A stretch of 64,000 bases of DNA, from positions 18,923,001 to 18,987,000 of the forward strand of contig OX387202.1 in the NCBI GenBank assembly GCA_947561715.1, in the 5' to 3' direction. This stretch comes from Ascidia mentula (taxonomy: Eukaryota > Chordata > Ascidiacea > Phlebobranchia > Ascidiidae). Positions 35,201 to 50,200 of this stretch are shown here, piece after piece. Every line of letters begins with the position of its first letter. Position 1 is the first letter of the stretch. The translations under genes and the position numbers were made by a program. The notes beneath the pieces were generated by a model. That model was not told the origin of the DNA. It searched no databases and worked only from the letters and a program-made list of their open reading frames with translations.

Positions 35201-38200
35201 TTAATATAGAAATCATGCCACAGATTCCTGCTCTTAAAGAAAGTGGTGAATCTCTCATAGGAAATTAACATTTCTGTGAGTGTCAGATAGTCCCAATCGT
35301 TTTTTTCGATCCATAGCCCCAGAAAAATCATACAAAACATCCTGACACATACCTAATAAATGGATTGACCACACTGGTAAGAAGGGCAGAACGCTGGAAA
35401 GCACACTTAAACTTAAAGATCGTTGTCTCATCGAAACGTTGGACTATCATCCCAAAGTTTGTCTGCCTTGCAAGTTGGACCATAAACGTGTAGAGTAATG
35501 TATCATTGTCCTCCTAAATATAGATAAGTGGTCATTTAATTTTTGATATTGTGTACTAAAACACAAAAAATAATACAAAACTATATATGTCAAAGTCTAA
35601 AATATGTAGAAAGTTACCAATTATATTCGCATTATTTATTGTTTTGTTGACACTTAAAGTGTGGCTTAACAGAATCATTACAGGTTTTTATTTGGTCCCA
35701 GGGTGGACAAGTCCCATGAAGGGGAGGTACAGCCGGTGTTGGGGACAAGTCATAGAAATTTCCACTGAAAAGACTTGCCTCCCCTCATCGTGTGATCTAA
35801 TGTGATCTCAGAAAAGCAACATTTTTTTCTCCCAAGTGAAAATTTTTTTTTTTTTTAATCCAGTTGAAGATTAAAAGAGCCAAGCATACAATATAGACAT
35901 ACCCCATCAAATTTGTCCGACGCATATTCAACACGTGGTTCACAATCAGTCAGATTGAAATAGAATTCGATATCATTAGATTCGATAAATTTTCTGCAAG
36001 ATGGCAACAACTCTTCAGCTGCAAGTTGATCTCTGACTCGTCGAGATGAAATCACCAATTGATCTCCAGCACTTGGGTTTATCATAGTTGCAATGTCCTC
36101 AGCAGTAATGCTGCAATAAAAACGAGTAATTAAAGAAATGCCCCCTAAGAAATGCACATAAAAACTAACAGTGCATTTTTACACAAATCTGCATTTTTTC
36201 TCCAAAGTTTGTTTAAAACAAAGCAATAGGCATTACCAACTTCCTACTATTGTACAAAGTGGGCTGTAACTCAGCCTCACTTCCAAACAAACCAACCAAA
36301 CAAAACATGGTCCAAATTAAGCAAAAACAGACTGAAGCAGTAGGTTTAAACTTCAGAAATTGGCTCACTGAATTGATGGTGTTTCGGAACAAATTATTCC
36401 AGATCCAGTTGTTATATTGCTGTGTTGTGATGGAGCACCAGCACCGTGAGCATTTATTGCTTGAACAGTAACTCGGTAGTTTGTGATAGGCAGTAAACCC
36501 TGAATGACAGTGGTGTGGTTCATTCCAATAACCCTTACAAGCCTTTCTCCTCTATCGTGAGTTGAAAACCAAGCAACATTATACTCGACAATTTCTGCAC
36601 CACCCCCTTCTGGTGGAGGAAGCCACTCAACTACAACTCCCTGGCGCTCCAGATCAAACGCAACAGTGGGAGGGTCAGGCATATGAGGGTCTGCAAGTAA
36701 AAAAAAAAAATTATGAAACTTCACTTTTGAAATGAAATTACACTTGTATGAGATGCATCTATTAACAAACAAAAATTAAAAAAACTGAAGAATCAAAATT
36801 TTGTTATCAGGGAGAACAATCAAAAGAAGTTATACTGAATAAAAGATATAGAAGCAAAACTCATACTATACATTTTTTGTTTTGCACTAAAAACTATAAA
36901 TCACAGAATCATAATTTAGAATCGAAAAAGCATGAAAAACTTCTCCTCACTTGTACAAATCTCTACAGGATCAGAAAATTCTGAAACTCCGTGAACATTG
37001 TGCACAGCAACTTGTATTGCATACACAGTGTTAATCTGCAAACCGGTCACTGTGTATCTTCCAGTACAGTCCTCCATCAAACCTCTCCTTGTGACTGAAC
37101 CCAAGTCAGAACTATTTCCGCTTGTTTTGTTCCACATGATATCATAGTGTGTGATCGCACCACATCCTCGTTGCATCGGGCAAGCAAATTCAACTGATAT
37201 TTCTGTGGCAGTAGGAGGGTGTCGAGGGCTCTGCACTGGTGCTGCTGGTGCCAGAGGTGCTTCAACATAATGTTGATTTCGTTTAGTGTTGTTTCGAGAC
37301 ATTCCATGGTTGTTAAAGAAGTTGGTAATTAGTCGATTTTAAAGCTTGTCTGGTAAAGGAAACTATTTATCCTGATGAAGGTCCATTGTATAACGATGGT
37401 ATCATTGATTAAATAAATCGTTTCCTTTACCAAAAGAGCTGTAAAATTGACTAAATATTTTGCCTGGTAGCGTCATCAACAAGTTATGTTAAGTTAGTAG
37501 GTTTTATTTTTTAAATTTTTTTGTTTTATTTGCAGCTGATAGTTGCGGTAATTAAATTTCTGCATGAATGCATCCAAAAAAAATAATGGCCATATCTTTG
37601 GCATTTACTGCGCAACTTACAAACTGTACTACTTACAAATTTCTAGCTAAAACCAAAGTAGTGAGTTACACATACCTGTAAAAATCCTTGTGACCATGGC
37701 TTCACCTTTAACTGGAGAATCAAATGGTTCAAGGACAGGCCGAACAGATACTGTGTATTCCCTATTTGCTTCCAGTTGAGTAAACGTCATGAAAGGGGAG
37801 GCAGCAATAAATTGTCCAGTAGATGTGCTCGGATAAGGTGATAAAGTGACTTCGTACCTATCGACAGGGGAGTCTCCAGCAGGTATAGGATCCCAGTGAA
37901 ATGAAATAGATTGAGCTGTAACTGAGCTTAGTTGGGGTTGCACTGGCGGTGGAGCTGAAAAGAACATGGTTCAATACAACAGTAATAACCTATTTCATTG
38001 TTTTGCAATGAAGAACATGGCTGTGTACATACATACTTTGGGTTAAACAACAATCAACAAATTCCAGCCTGAGGTTTAACTCTCCCAGCCAATAATTTGT
38101 TTTTCTGTTGGTGGCTTACCGGATGATATTTGCTGGGCGTCTGATGGCAGGCTTGTGGTGTGACCATTGAAGGCTTCCACTGTAAATGTGTAAACGGAGT

Positions 38201-41200
38201 TTGGAGACACTGAAAATGTGTGCTCCCTTTCCACGGGTAAAATTGCCATGTCATTTTCAGGCCCCTCCATTGTGATTGTGTAACTTTCAATACCACAACA
38301 GGGAAAGGCCCCCGATACAGACATGAACGTGACTGTTATTTCATCGGTAGAACTTGAGACTAAACGGACTGGTGACGGTTGCACTGGATCTGGTGAAAGC
38401 GTAAACAAATAAATTTATGTACTTTTTACCAAATATATAATCGGTAAATAAGTCATCGGAATATTCTATTTGTACTATGCAGGATTGTGCTAACATTTTA
38501 AAACTCTTACCCTCAACTGCTTTATTTAAAGGCTTTATTACTCAGTAAAAAAATAAATATTTTAAATCTTACTGGTCCAGTGTGGGCTGGTTTCAGAATC
38601 TAGTATGGGGCCTCCACCAAAACTACTCCTCACAAATGCATTGTAACGGGTTGATGGACTGAGAAAATTTAAAGATGTTCGCAATTGCATGCTTGCCTCC
38701 ACGACAATACTGTTCAACATCAGACCATAAGCATCCAACAAAAATAATGTGTAGTTATCTGGAGTCCGGCCTTCATTCACGACTGGTTCCCATTGAAATA
38801 TTATCATTTCCGGTGTAGATCTGTCGGTTGTTGGTGGAGTTGAAGCAATGGGCACTATTTGACAAAAAAACTATGTCTGACTTATTTAGACGGGATTGTT
38901 TTATATTAGTTTGTTAGAAAGAGTGTTATTATTTTTCATAAATGTAAGAAAATTAACCCAGATACAAACATTTTGAGTTTTTGCCATTAATGCCAAAGCT
39001 AGGAATCAGCTAATTAGCATCATACTAATTTAAAATGTTTAAGTTGTTTGCAATATAAAACTTTTATAAAGTACTATGGTACTAGCTGGCCTTGGCATTA
39101 ATGTTTAAGACAAAAAAAAAACAATTTTCCCAATTGGAGCAGGAAAGTAAAATAATCCCTATTATGTATTGCTTATGTATTGGCAATGAAATCCTTAAAG
39201 AGCAAAGATATTGCTGGCTGCCAACTAATAAAAACCTACGCGTGGTTGCATCCAATGCAACGGCTTGTCCACTTCCACCAGAATTTCTTGCGTTCACTTG
39301 CACTTGAAGTCTTGTATTTGGGGCCAAATCACTGACAGTCACACTCAAACCCACTGTCACCATGCTTCCCGCGTTGTTCCCAAATACAACGTTTGTGACA
39401 GCTGTTGCTTCGATTTCATAATCATCTATTTCCGTGCCCCCATTTGGCATTCCCCATGAAATAGTGATGGATGATTCTGTTACAGCCACTAATGTCAAAC
39501 CCACAGGTACATCAGGAACTGCAAGAATACATAAACTTTTCATTGTAGTTTGCTTGTCAAAATTACACAAACCAAGAATTTGAATAAAATACTTACGCGT
39601 AACGACATTAACTAGGTTACTATGAACCGAACGTGAACCAAGCGAACTGCTTAGCTCCAAACTTTGCATCAGTTCATATGAAGTTGCTGCAGTCAAACCA
39701 GCAATTGTTTCCGTAGTTGTTGCTGCAGGAATACTGCTTGTTGCTATTGTGTTACCAATCATGTCTGTCGCTACAATTATGTAAGTTGTTGCACTATATC
39801 CGTTATATCCACCGTTGTCATTCCAATCATACTCTACATCGAACGAGTCAATTTGAACCGAAACCACTGTCAGCGTTGGGTCTGATGGTTCTGAAAATGT
39901 AATGCATAAAATTAACTAACAAGAATGTGATTTGGCAAGCACCTGTGCAACATGATGAAATCCATTTGCAAATGTATTGATTGTATCTACTATCATTATC
40001 AACGCACAATGCAGACAACAAAACGGTGAGGTAAAGTAAAGATAAAAAAAAGAGAGGGAAAAGGCCAGAAGGGGTGCAATGGGTCTGATAATATATATTA
40101 AACACTTTTGGGAGGCAAGTGGTTTGTGTGTATTATAACTGACTACCAGCAGCAGAAATTTAAACAGTACATTTGTCAGGTTGATAAAGTTACAGAGATG
40201 TATATACTTGTTGTTGAAATCATTCTTTGTAAACAAAAATAGGTAGCAATGCACTCTGTGGAGATATTCAAAAACACATACAAAAAAATCTTCCACAAAC
40301 GAAGTTTGTTTCATCTACTGCATACTTCAGTTCATTAATGTACGCTTTCTTAAGTGCGACATATCGACAACTTTTAAACACCCCCCCCCAAACAAAATGC
40401 AACATTCCTTTAAAACACCACAATATTCCAGCTACAACATACCAGCAAAATGTTTTACCACTAGTGGGTCTTCGTGAATACACTAGTAAAACATACCATG
40501 CATAAACTGGGGTAATTCCCAACAACCTCTACTGGGGAGGTTTCATAAAACTTACCCTTCAAGACAATCTTTCTTTATGATGGCCTAAGGTCATGCTACA
40601 GGCCATAAGCACATCTGTACTAATTGTATTTAAAATTCATTACAAATGTTTTTGTTTGGATGTTTTTTTGGGGGGGAGGGGGTGGATTTTGTTTGGGATG
40701 GTTTTTGTTGGGATGGTTTTTGTTGGGATGTTTTTTGTTGGGATGGTTTTTGTTGGGATGGTTTTTGCTTGGGATGGTTTTTGTTGGGATGAGTTTGAAA
40801 GGCATTCATATTTTTTTGGATGAGTCGGGGCTACTGAAGTGTGGACATGAAGCAAAAAAGGTTGAGAACCATGTTTGATGTGTAGGGTATTTTACTTTGA
40901 CAACTTAAACCTTTTCTGTTGCCAATCCCACCTGTTATGACAGTCATTGTTATTCCTTCAGGACTCAGGCCGGCTTGATTCTCCGCAAACAGAAACACTG
41001 TGTAAGCATTGTTTGAAGACAATCCAGTTACGGTGGATGGTGAAGAGGATATAGTTTCTAAATCCCCTTGCACGTCTGTAGAAAGTCTTGCTCGGTAACC
41101 CAGAATTTCACTTCCGTCATTTACTGGGAGGGCCCAAGAGATTGTGACTGTATTTCGTGTTGATGTTAGGGAGGTAACATCGACACCATTGGACACTGAA

Positions 41201-44200
41201 ATACAAAAGGGAGTTTTACATAAAAAGGTTTTTATTTAACAAAACAGAAACCTTAAACCGACATACAAGTAACTGAAGGTAACTCTTAATGTATACAGTG
41301 TAATTCATTCTTACTTGGGTTAAAAAATCTCATTTTTAGTTGCAACCAATCTATGAAACTAAATTTTTAGAATATAATTTTTTCTGCATTGGAAACATTT
41401 TATCACTTATTCAATAATTGTTGGATAAACTGGCTAGGTTTATGTGGCTTGTTGGTACAGAAAAATTGTAAAGCTACACTTAAAATAACTTTGCAGCTAC
41501 GCAGCAAAATTAAGGTTCCAATATAAACAGAAGCTTACATTGGCATTTTTAATTAAGAACATTTTGGGTTAAAAAACTATACTAAGTATACTTGCCTGTG
41601 TACATTACCACTGGCTGACTGATTAGTGAAAATGAAGCATAGATAGCTTCAACAACAACACTAAATTCTGTAGCACTGGGTAGCCCTGTTACAGTGCCAT
41701 CTGTAGACGATGCAGAACCAGTATATGTTTGTGAGGAATCTGTGGCCTGAATCTGGTAGGATTGTGGAGTCTGAACACCGCCACCAGAATTATGATCAAT
41801 GAAGATAGTTATGCTGTCGGGAGTTGAAGATGTAAATCCAACTTGAGGAGTGGCTGGCTCTACAAAATTTTTAACAACTGTTCTTGACGGTTTCCAAATG
41901 GTGTTCAAGCAAGTTGTTCTAATGTTGGGGGCGGTGCAAGCCCACTTTTAAGATCTAAGAAATTTTATTTTCCGAGTTTCATTATGAAGTTATTTATTTG
42001 TAAGAAAATTCTTCTTTTAAAATATCAAGATTATGAAAATAAATGGCATGAAACATTACTGCCTTATCATTTAAGTATTAATTTCTTCATTTTTGGATTT
42101 CTTCATTTGATAAATTTAGAAAATTGGAGGTATAGGTCTGTACACAAATTCCAGAGCTACATATTGTTGAATAGCATTGAGATATTTGAAAGTTCCTCTG
42201 CATTGCATACAATTGCACCACAATGTCATTTACAAAATTTCAAGCTCTGGCAATTCTATTCAGATCTACAAGGCTTGTATAAAATCCTAAAATCCTATTA
42301 TGACAAGCACCTCATTTTATATGTATATTTTGCCTACTAACTGGAATCTAACAGAAATAATCAGATTTATCAGATATGCAGCAACCATTTTTTCAACTTA
42401 ACTTGCCTGTTGTAAAGTAAGCATCTGCAGTAAATTCACTACTTCCTTCACGATTAGTGGCTTTGACTCTGCATGTATATTCGTTGTTGTCTGTTCCAAA
42501 ACTGAATGAAACATCAATACCAGTATCTGGGTGAGTGGCTGTGTAAGGATCGCTAGTCGCATAGATGTTGTCACTGCATTCTACTTCATAAGTTTCAATG
42601 TGTTCTCCACCAACAGGTTGATTCCAACGAAAAATTCCATTTGCTTGGATAAGGGGATCTGTTGGAGCAGCAGGGACTGAAAAGCAAACGAAAAAAGATT
42701 ATGATTAATACTGTTGATTAGATATATATTTCATTTGGTCCAAATATGTAAAAAAAACTTGAAAGTCAACCAGGATGGAATGAGATCTAAGGCACACAAA
42801 GATTAGAGGTAGGAAACCCATGACTTTGGAACTGCATGTGACATTTTCACCCTCTGTTATGTCTCCATGGAGACAAGGTGATCATTTTGCAACTTTACAG
42901 AATAGTTTCGATTTTTTGCTTTGAGAGATTTAAGAATCAATGCATAACAACCAACTTTGGCCTTGTAGCTTCCTCTATACTTTAGTTTCAAGCAAATAGA
43001 ATTAAGCTGGTTCTTTGCATGGTAAAGGTTGCTCTGCACTGATATATTTGAATAAAAAGTTTTGTTACTGCATATTTACCTGTACAAATGCTGTAAGGCA
43101 TTGATTGCACACTCGTGTCTGGCAATGTACCATTTGGATCCACAAACACTGACTCAACTATTATGTCATACTCTGTGTTGGAAGTCAAGTTGTCAAGGGT
43201 GTAGGTGGTAACATCGATGGTGGCATAAACAACACCATTAATATAAAGCACAAACGCATTTCTGGTACGTGCACTGCCATCCTGCATTGGCTCAGTAATT
43301 TCAATTGTTATTGTATCTGTTGTTGCTGATGTTTGTGATACATCTGACACAGGTTTTTGAGCTGCAAAATTTTAGGTTTTTTTTTTTCATCAATTAGGAT
43401 TTAGGATTAATAAAAATTAACGAGACCAAAACAAATTTAAGATGTTTTTGCCATGCACACACAAATTAATAAATCCCAATTTAACTTATTTACGGAAGCT
43501 ACAAACAGATGGGTAAAATTATTTGAATATATTAAACTATGAGGTTATGATTGTTTTCACTAAAGTGGGCATTTCTTTTAAATAACCTAATGCAAATTAC
43601 CTGTAGCATGTCTAATCACAGGAGTGAAAGTTCCATTGCAAGCATTTACTCCCCTCATTGATAATTCATATAAGGTGTTGGAACGCACAAAAGGTATAGA
43701 GTCTTCATCACTGGTTCCTCCAAAAACAGTCCATGTTTCTTTGACATCCATCATATAACCATACAAAATTTCATACTTGTCCACCCCAAGTCCACCTGAT
43801 GGGGGAGTCCATGACACAACCATGTTGTCATAATAGTGACCAATAACTTGAAAACCAGTTGGTGGAGATGGTGCTAAAAATGTAACAGGTTACCAAAAAA
43901 ATCAAGGCTGTCACAAAGAAAACATATTTTCATGTCCAAAAGCAAAACCCTATAGTACATTTTACACTGTTACAAAGTTTCAAACTCATTTACGGTTGGC
44001 AAGTAGGTCCTTTTTTTTCGTTTTCTTGTTTCATTTATTATAATAGATGTCGAGCTAGTGGTTCACTATTTAGGTATGATCCAATATGTATCAAGAAAAA
44101 AATCCCCAACTTACACCCATAAATCATAATAGAGCTTGTAACTGTTGTGGGGCTTCCCTCCGAATTTCCCAATGAGTATTGTGCAGTAATATTTACTAGC

Positions 44201-47200
44201 GTATCATCGGGTGCACTGTACATTAAATCTGTGGTTGTTGTGCACTGTACTGAAGTGCATATTGTGATATCAGTTATGTTGTCACGGTATGACCCCTGAA
44301 CAGGTACGTCCCAAATAAGATCAACTGTTGAACTTTCACAAGTAACAGCAGTGTACGTAGTAATAGGCAGTGGATCTATGTAAAAAAAAACACAGCAAAA
44401 GCTTGTTCAGCAAAGTTTGGATATAAACATTTCAAGAAAACAATTGTCTTTTTCTATTGTTTTTTTAAATTCGAAACAAAAGCTATGTAGTAAACACAAA
44501 AGCACACCACAATTTATCACTGTAAACAGTATATATACTTTTTTACATACATTTTTAGTGGAAAAATAATTGGAAACATTTTTTTCTAACATACCAGTTG
44601 CAACAAAAAACACTGCATCCGAAATTGCACCAACAGTGTTGATGGCCTGAATGTTTAAATTCTGTTCAGTGTTAGGCTGAAGTTCACTTAATCCAAAGAA
44701 ACGTGAACTGCCAACACTACCGACCAACACAACGTCTTTCAGAATATCATATGAGGCAATACTATTTCCTCCAGCTGGCTGTTCCCATGTCATATTGAAA
44801 GAATGGGTCCCAGTTTCAAAATTAACCACTGTCACAAGATCTGGATCTAAATTGTAAGAAAAATTAAGTGAGTTTTGCCATTTGAAGAATTCTAAGCGTT
44901 TTTGAAGCACAAAAACAAGGCTTACCTGTTGTTACTTGTTTTGTGGCAGAAAAAGTTTGGGAAAGGTCAGTAAAAACAGCCTTCACCACAATGCTGTATT
45001 CAGTAGCACCTTGCAAACCACTTATCGTAAAAACTTCTGTGGTTTTAACTACATCTGCACCTCCATCAACCGATACAAGGTAATTAATAAAATCGTAGGC
45101 ATCACCATCCTTGCTAGGGTATGTTATTGTGACTTCAACACTATCTATGGATGCATCGACTTCAAAAGATGGATTATCCGGCACTGCAGATATAGAAGGA
45201 AGCATTGCACATTCATTTTGTTGGATTAACTTTAAAGTAATGGTTTCAAGCATTTTTGGTAATGCGAACCTATAAAAGATGATTATTCTGAAATACCCCC
45301 TTTGAAAATCTACAGATATCAGCGTTGGTTAGTAGTTCTTTTCGAATGATATCTTTGTATTAGAAAGTCTTAGGCAAACATTATTTCAATAACTCTGGAA
45401 TATATCTTGGAACCACAGTAAGGGTTCACCAACTACAGGTAAAAAAGGTTAAGGATTGTTGCTCTTAAAATGCTAAAAGATTTAGATGCAACACATAATA
45501 AAATGTCTACCCATTTGTAACTTTTTTGCGGCAAAATTTTTAGCAACATGCTAAATATAAAATTACAAGACAGACCATAAAAATGTCTTTTAGAAGACTT
45601 GGTGAAATGAAAAACATAACCTTACATGTAAGTATTCTAATTGAAGCTCCAAGCCCTTCTCCACCACCTTGATCAACAGCCACTACTTCATGAAAAGAAA
45701 TAGTATTGAAGGTCTGTTGGACCGTTGTTGATGTTCCAACCACCATCTCTCCATTTACACGATAAAATGAAATTAGATTGCATGATGAGGGCTGTGACCA
45801 TGTAAGAGTCACTGTCTCTCCCATTGTACTGCCCATCAGATTTCCTGGCTCTGGAGGTGCTGTGTTAGGAAAACAGAAAAATGCTGGGGCTTTTTGCAAA
45901 GAAACTACAATATTTTTGCATTAAAAGCTAGCAGACACAACGTTAGGCTTAATGTACTTATTCTCGCATAATTTTGGGTGCGAGAATGTAAGTAAAAAAG
46001 ATTTACCCTAAAATTTTTGCACTACTTTTAGGTCAGCACAACATATAAGCAAGATGTTTCAAAAATTTTGGGCAAAAGTTTTAGCCACGAAATAAGTCAC
46101 TTATTATGATGTGGATGTACCAGTTAGTTTTAATAACTTAAATAAATTTTTACTTACCTGTGCATATATTGGTTGTTGCGGATGTGGTAAATTCACCACC
46201 AAACTTGGCAAGTAGAGTGACAGGATAGTTGGTGCCGGGGTCAAGATTTGCTATACTTGCTGTTTCATCGGGTGTAGTATCACTGTTCATAAGCCATTGA
46301 TACTCATACTCAGTAACACTGTAAGCATTTCCACTTGGAGCATCCCAAACCAATTCCGCAGAATTGGGAAGCGCAACATTTACATGAAGGTTTCCCGGTG
46401 GATCGGGATCTAATAAAAAAAAACAACTTAGAGGTAAAAAAATTGTACAAATGACTGCACAAATAAAACAACTAAATAAAGATTAGTGCCAAAAAGTAAA
46501 TAAATTCACTCTGGGGAATTGTAACATTATTCTTACATTATTAGTTCAAATGTTAAAGTAAAAAATATTTCATAACTTTAACAGTTTTCTACATGAAACC
46601 ATGCTACACACAATTCTCATACATGAACAAAAAATTGCAGTAAAATTGCTGAAATTAAATAGATACAAATTGACTTCATAAAAATGTTGTCAACAATGAT
46701 TTTAAATAGAAAAAAAGAATGTATTGGAAACAAACTTACCTGTTTTATATGCACTTGTTACTGCATTTGTAAAACCAGCATCATTTGTTATCCGAATAAA
46801 GATATTTTGATACTCAGTATTAGAGTCCAAATTATTGGCCACTATATGGATAGGGCTAAATGGAATGTTCGATGTGTGAAGTTCATTGTTAAAAAACAAA
46901 TCAAGTGTGACATCTGCATCACCAGGACCAGTAAAGGCATTCCAGGTAAGTGTTAATGATGAAACATCAGCATCAACAAGGACTACTCCATTAGAATAGA
47001 ATGGTGCTGGTTGAAAAAAATAAAATAAATGTATAAACTGTTTGAATTACAATGCAAATTTATTGCTTACCAGTAAGAGCCACTTTAGAAACTGTTTTCG
47101 TTTCCCCACTACTAAACATTGCCTCTAGTGTAATGTTATAGTAGGAGTTTGGTGTTAGAGCTGATATTAGAAGAGACTCGTCAGGAAGTGAAAAAGTCTG

Positions 47201-50200
47201 TCCAGATTCAGAACCTGTTTGTTTCTCCAGTTCGACTCCCCATGTGACCGAATAGAAATTACCATGGGAAGGTAAACGGAAACTTAGTGAAAGTTCCGAA
47301 ATCCCAGGAGTTATTGTAAAATCTGGCTGTGGAGCCTCTAAAACAACAGGAACATCATGAGCGAATGGGGAAAATACTTGAAACACATAAACAATGTGAA
47401 TAAAAGTGGAACATTTTGCTTGAAGGTAGTTTACATTTTGGCAAAAAAAATTTACCCAAAAAGATTTTTGAAACGCTAAATGTGGTTCTACTTTATTGGG
47501 TTGGACGTGTTTTAAATTTTACAAATCTTTTTCACAGAATTCATGAAAGTAAAACAAACTTATGTTTATAGTTAGCCTGCCTAAAAATTTTTTCTAAAAA
47601 TAACCATCACATGAAAAATGTTTGCAATAAACTTACTTGTTACTGCAGAGCCAGTTGATGGTAGACTTTGGCCAAACATATTTTCTGCAAATACTTCTAA
47701 CACATACATTGTGTTTGGTACAAGTTGCATGATGTTTAACTCAGTGTTACTGGTAGTATGAATTTCTCCCGAGTCATTAACCAAATATCTGATAATGGGT
47801 AAAATTCCGCCAACATTATAAGTTACATGTAGTGATGTAGCTTGAGTAGAAATACTTAAGAGGGTTGGAGGACTAGGCACTAAAAATATAAAATCAAAAT
47901 CTTTAAATTTACGCAAAAGCAAGCCTAATCCAGTGCATTTAAAACACAAATTAAAATCACACCTGCAAGCCACATGAAATGCTTTGAACAAGTACTTAAT
48001 CAATCAGTTACCTGTGCCAGTATGGATTCTTGGACTTTCAGTAGTTGCACCATCATCATAGAGTATCACAACATAAACAACATATGGAGTATTGCCTGTA
48101 AGCCCAACTGCACTTTCTGAGAGTTGATCTGTTAGCACTGACCCATTGCCAGCTGAAGAATTCCAGTTGAGCGAGTATTGCATTATAGCCCTTGCATCAC
48201 CACTTTCTGGTTCATCCCACTGAATAGTAAGTGTATCAGCACCATGGTCAATGACCTGCACATTCCGAGCTGGGCCGGGGTCTACACACAGTAAACTCTT
48301 CAATTTAAGCAATATGTTTCTTTGAACAAAAAATAAAGCTTATGTTACGCAGCAACAGATTACAATTAGTGGGCAAATTCATTAACACAGAGAATCCCAT
48401 TTATACCTGTGGTAACTAGTAATGGTGGAGACATGTCGCTGTTGCAATCTTCGTGTGATGCTTGGATGAATACATTGTACTCCGTATTTGGAACAAGGTT
48501 ATTTAAGAAGAATGATGTCAGGCTTAAGTCAACCATATGTTGCTGCACCAGAGTTCCGTTGACGTGTTCCACAGTAAGAATGTACATAACAATCTCAATA
48601 TCACCACCTTCCTGGTAAGGTTCCCAAGTTACTCTTGCCATTGTCATTCCAACAAGCAGGAGAGTTGGAGAATTCATAAATGGCCGTGGTTCTGAAAACG
48701 CAAAACAAATAAAAATTTACTTAAAAAGATTTGCTGGAGAGTATCTGCTGGTCAAAATAAAAAAAGTTTTGTCAAGTTACACAAAAAACTTCCCAAGGAT
48801 GATGTTATAAAATTGGGCTAAAGACATTACTCTTTCACAATTATTTCTATGGGAACCAATTGTTTTGTTGAAGCCAGCTTACATGTGATCCAAAAAAGTA
48901 TTTCGTGAAAAATTGAAAAAATATCCTCATAAAACAAATCCAACAACAATGTAATCACTTACTTGGTTGCAAAATAGTGTGAGGGCTTTCTGCCACTAAT
49001 CCATCATCGAAATATGCTTTGGTAAATGCGATGACACGTCGGTTTGGAAGAAGGTTTTCAATCACATAGTCTGGTACCAAGTTGTCTGTGAAGACATTCT
49101 CCAAGGTATAGCACCAACATATTTCACTCCTGACAAGCGTTCTTCCTTCGCCGTCATTTGGCACATCATCAAAATCAACTTGTATTGATGTAACTGACAG
49201 ACAGTCAGTTTGTCTCAGGTTTGGGTGGCCACTAGGCCCTGAAGGTAGTTAACATAAAGTTAAACAAAAAAAACGGAGCACTGGTTTTACAAACGCCATA
49301 CCTGCTGTGAATAAGAAACCATGTGAAAAACGACCGAATCCAGCATCTGTAACTGCCCGTACACTTACTGTATGAAGCATGTTTGGCTCCAGCCTGTCTA
49401 TCATTCCAGACAAACCTTGTGCTGGTGCATGCCTCATAGTTAGAGCAACACCATTTCTGGTGATAGCATACCATTTTAATTGGTACATTGAAACAATATT
49501 GTCACCCACAGCATAAGCATCCCAATGCACAGTAGCTGAAGATGCATCAATCGATTCAGGTGCAACCCAAGGTTCTGTCATTTGTCCTGGAGCTAAGAAC
49601 AAAGTAATAAAATCTGTATTGTTACTTCAATTGTCAGATAAAAAGATGTATATTAATTGAATATAGTATTACATTGTTAATATTATTTCAAGAGTTCAAT
49701 GTTTGATGAAGAGATGATTGAAACAAAATTATCGTCACTGAGGTGTAGTTTGGAAATAATGACAAAATATATCAGGAAACATTGTCATCAACTAAAATGG
49801 CAACTGACCAGTGATTATCTGCTCTTGAAAGTTTGCAATTTCTGTTGTCTTTTCCCCAATGATTGATAAATTATACAAAGTATTTGGTGAGAGGTTTGCA
49901 AAGCATGCCTGGTTGCCATGTGGGTAGTGGTAGGACAGTGTGTCACCGCCAAGGAGAAGAATGGTTTCATCAACAAGAGTGTGATCGGTCCAAGTAAGCA
50001 TAATATTTCTGTCCGTGGAATCAATTCTGTCCAAGCAATATTTGTAGCAAGTAGCTACAAAAACACACAGCACTGAGTTTAACCTGCCCCTTTGGGCCAA
50101 CAATTGTTAACTGTTTACAACATAATGTGTTTTAGCAGTAGATATTAAGCAAAGTAATAAGCATTGGGTGATGATTCTATATGCACATAATGCCTTGCAA

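Larger units (their letters stand above)
36369..50054 (-). other. Array of 25 fibronectin type III domains
   Basis: One FN3 domain per exon, 78-98 residues each: 50054-49809, 49592-49302, 49238-48963, 48691-48407, 48281-48012, 47879-47637, 47337-47071, 47006-46740, 46409-46158, 45859-45626, 45183-44926, 44846-44595, 44375-44115, 43873-43601, 43361-43080, 42676-42407, 41859-41596, 41195-40932, 39890-39597, 39518-39240, 38854-38573, 38389-38120, 37954-37676, 37244(or 37259)-36951, 36690-36369. Most show the early W (for example ITISWGMP, VTISWALP), the LxPxTxY turn (NLVPNTEYNVFI, DLAPNTRLQVQV) and an end in T-G at the splice point. All are phase 1 at both ends except the last, which runs into the ZP module in phase 2. 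Confidence 0.93.

Noticed and set aside
40268-40525. Minus-strand open frame of 85 codons in the long FN3-gene intron.
   Set aside because: No FN3 pattern, no phase-compatible splice sites and low-complexity surroundings.
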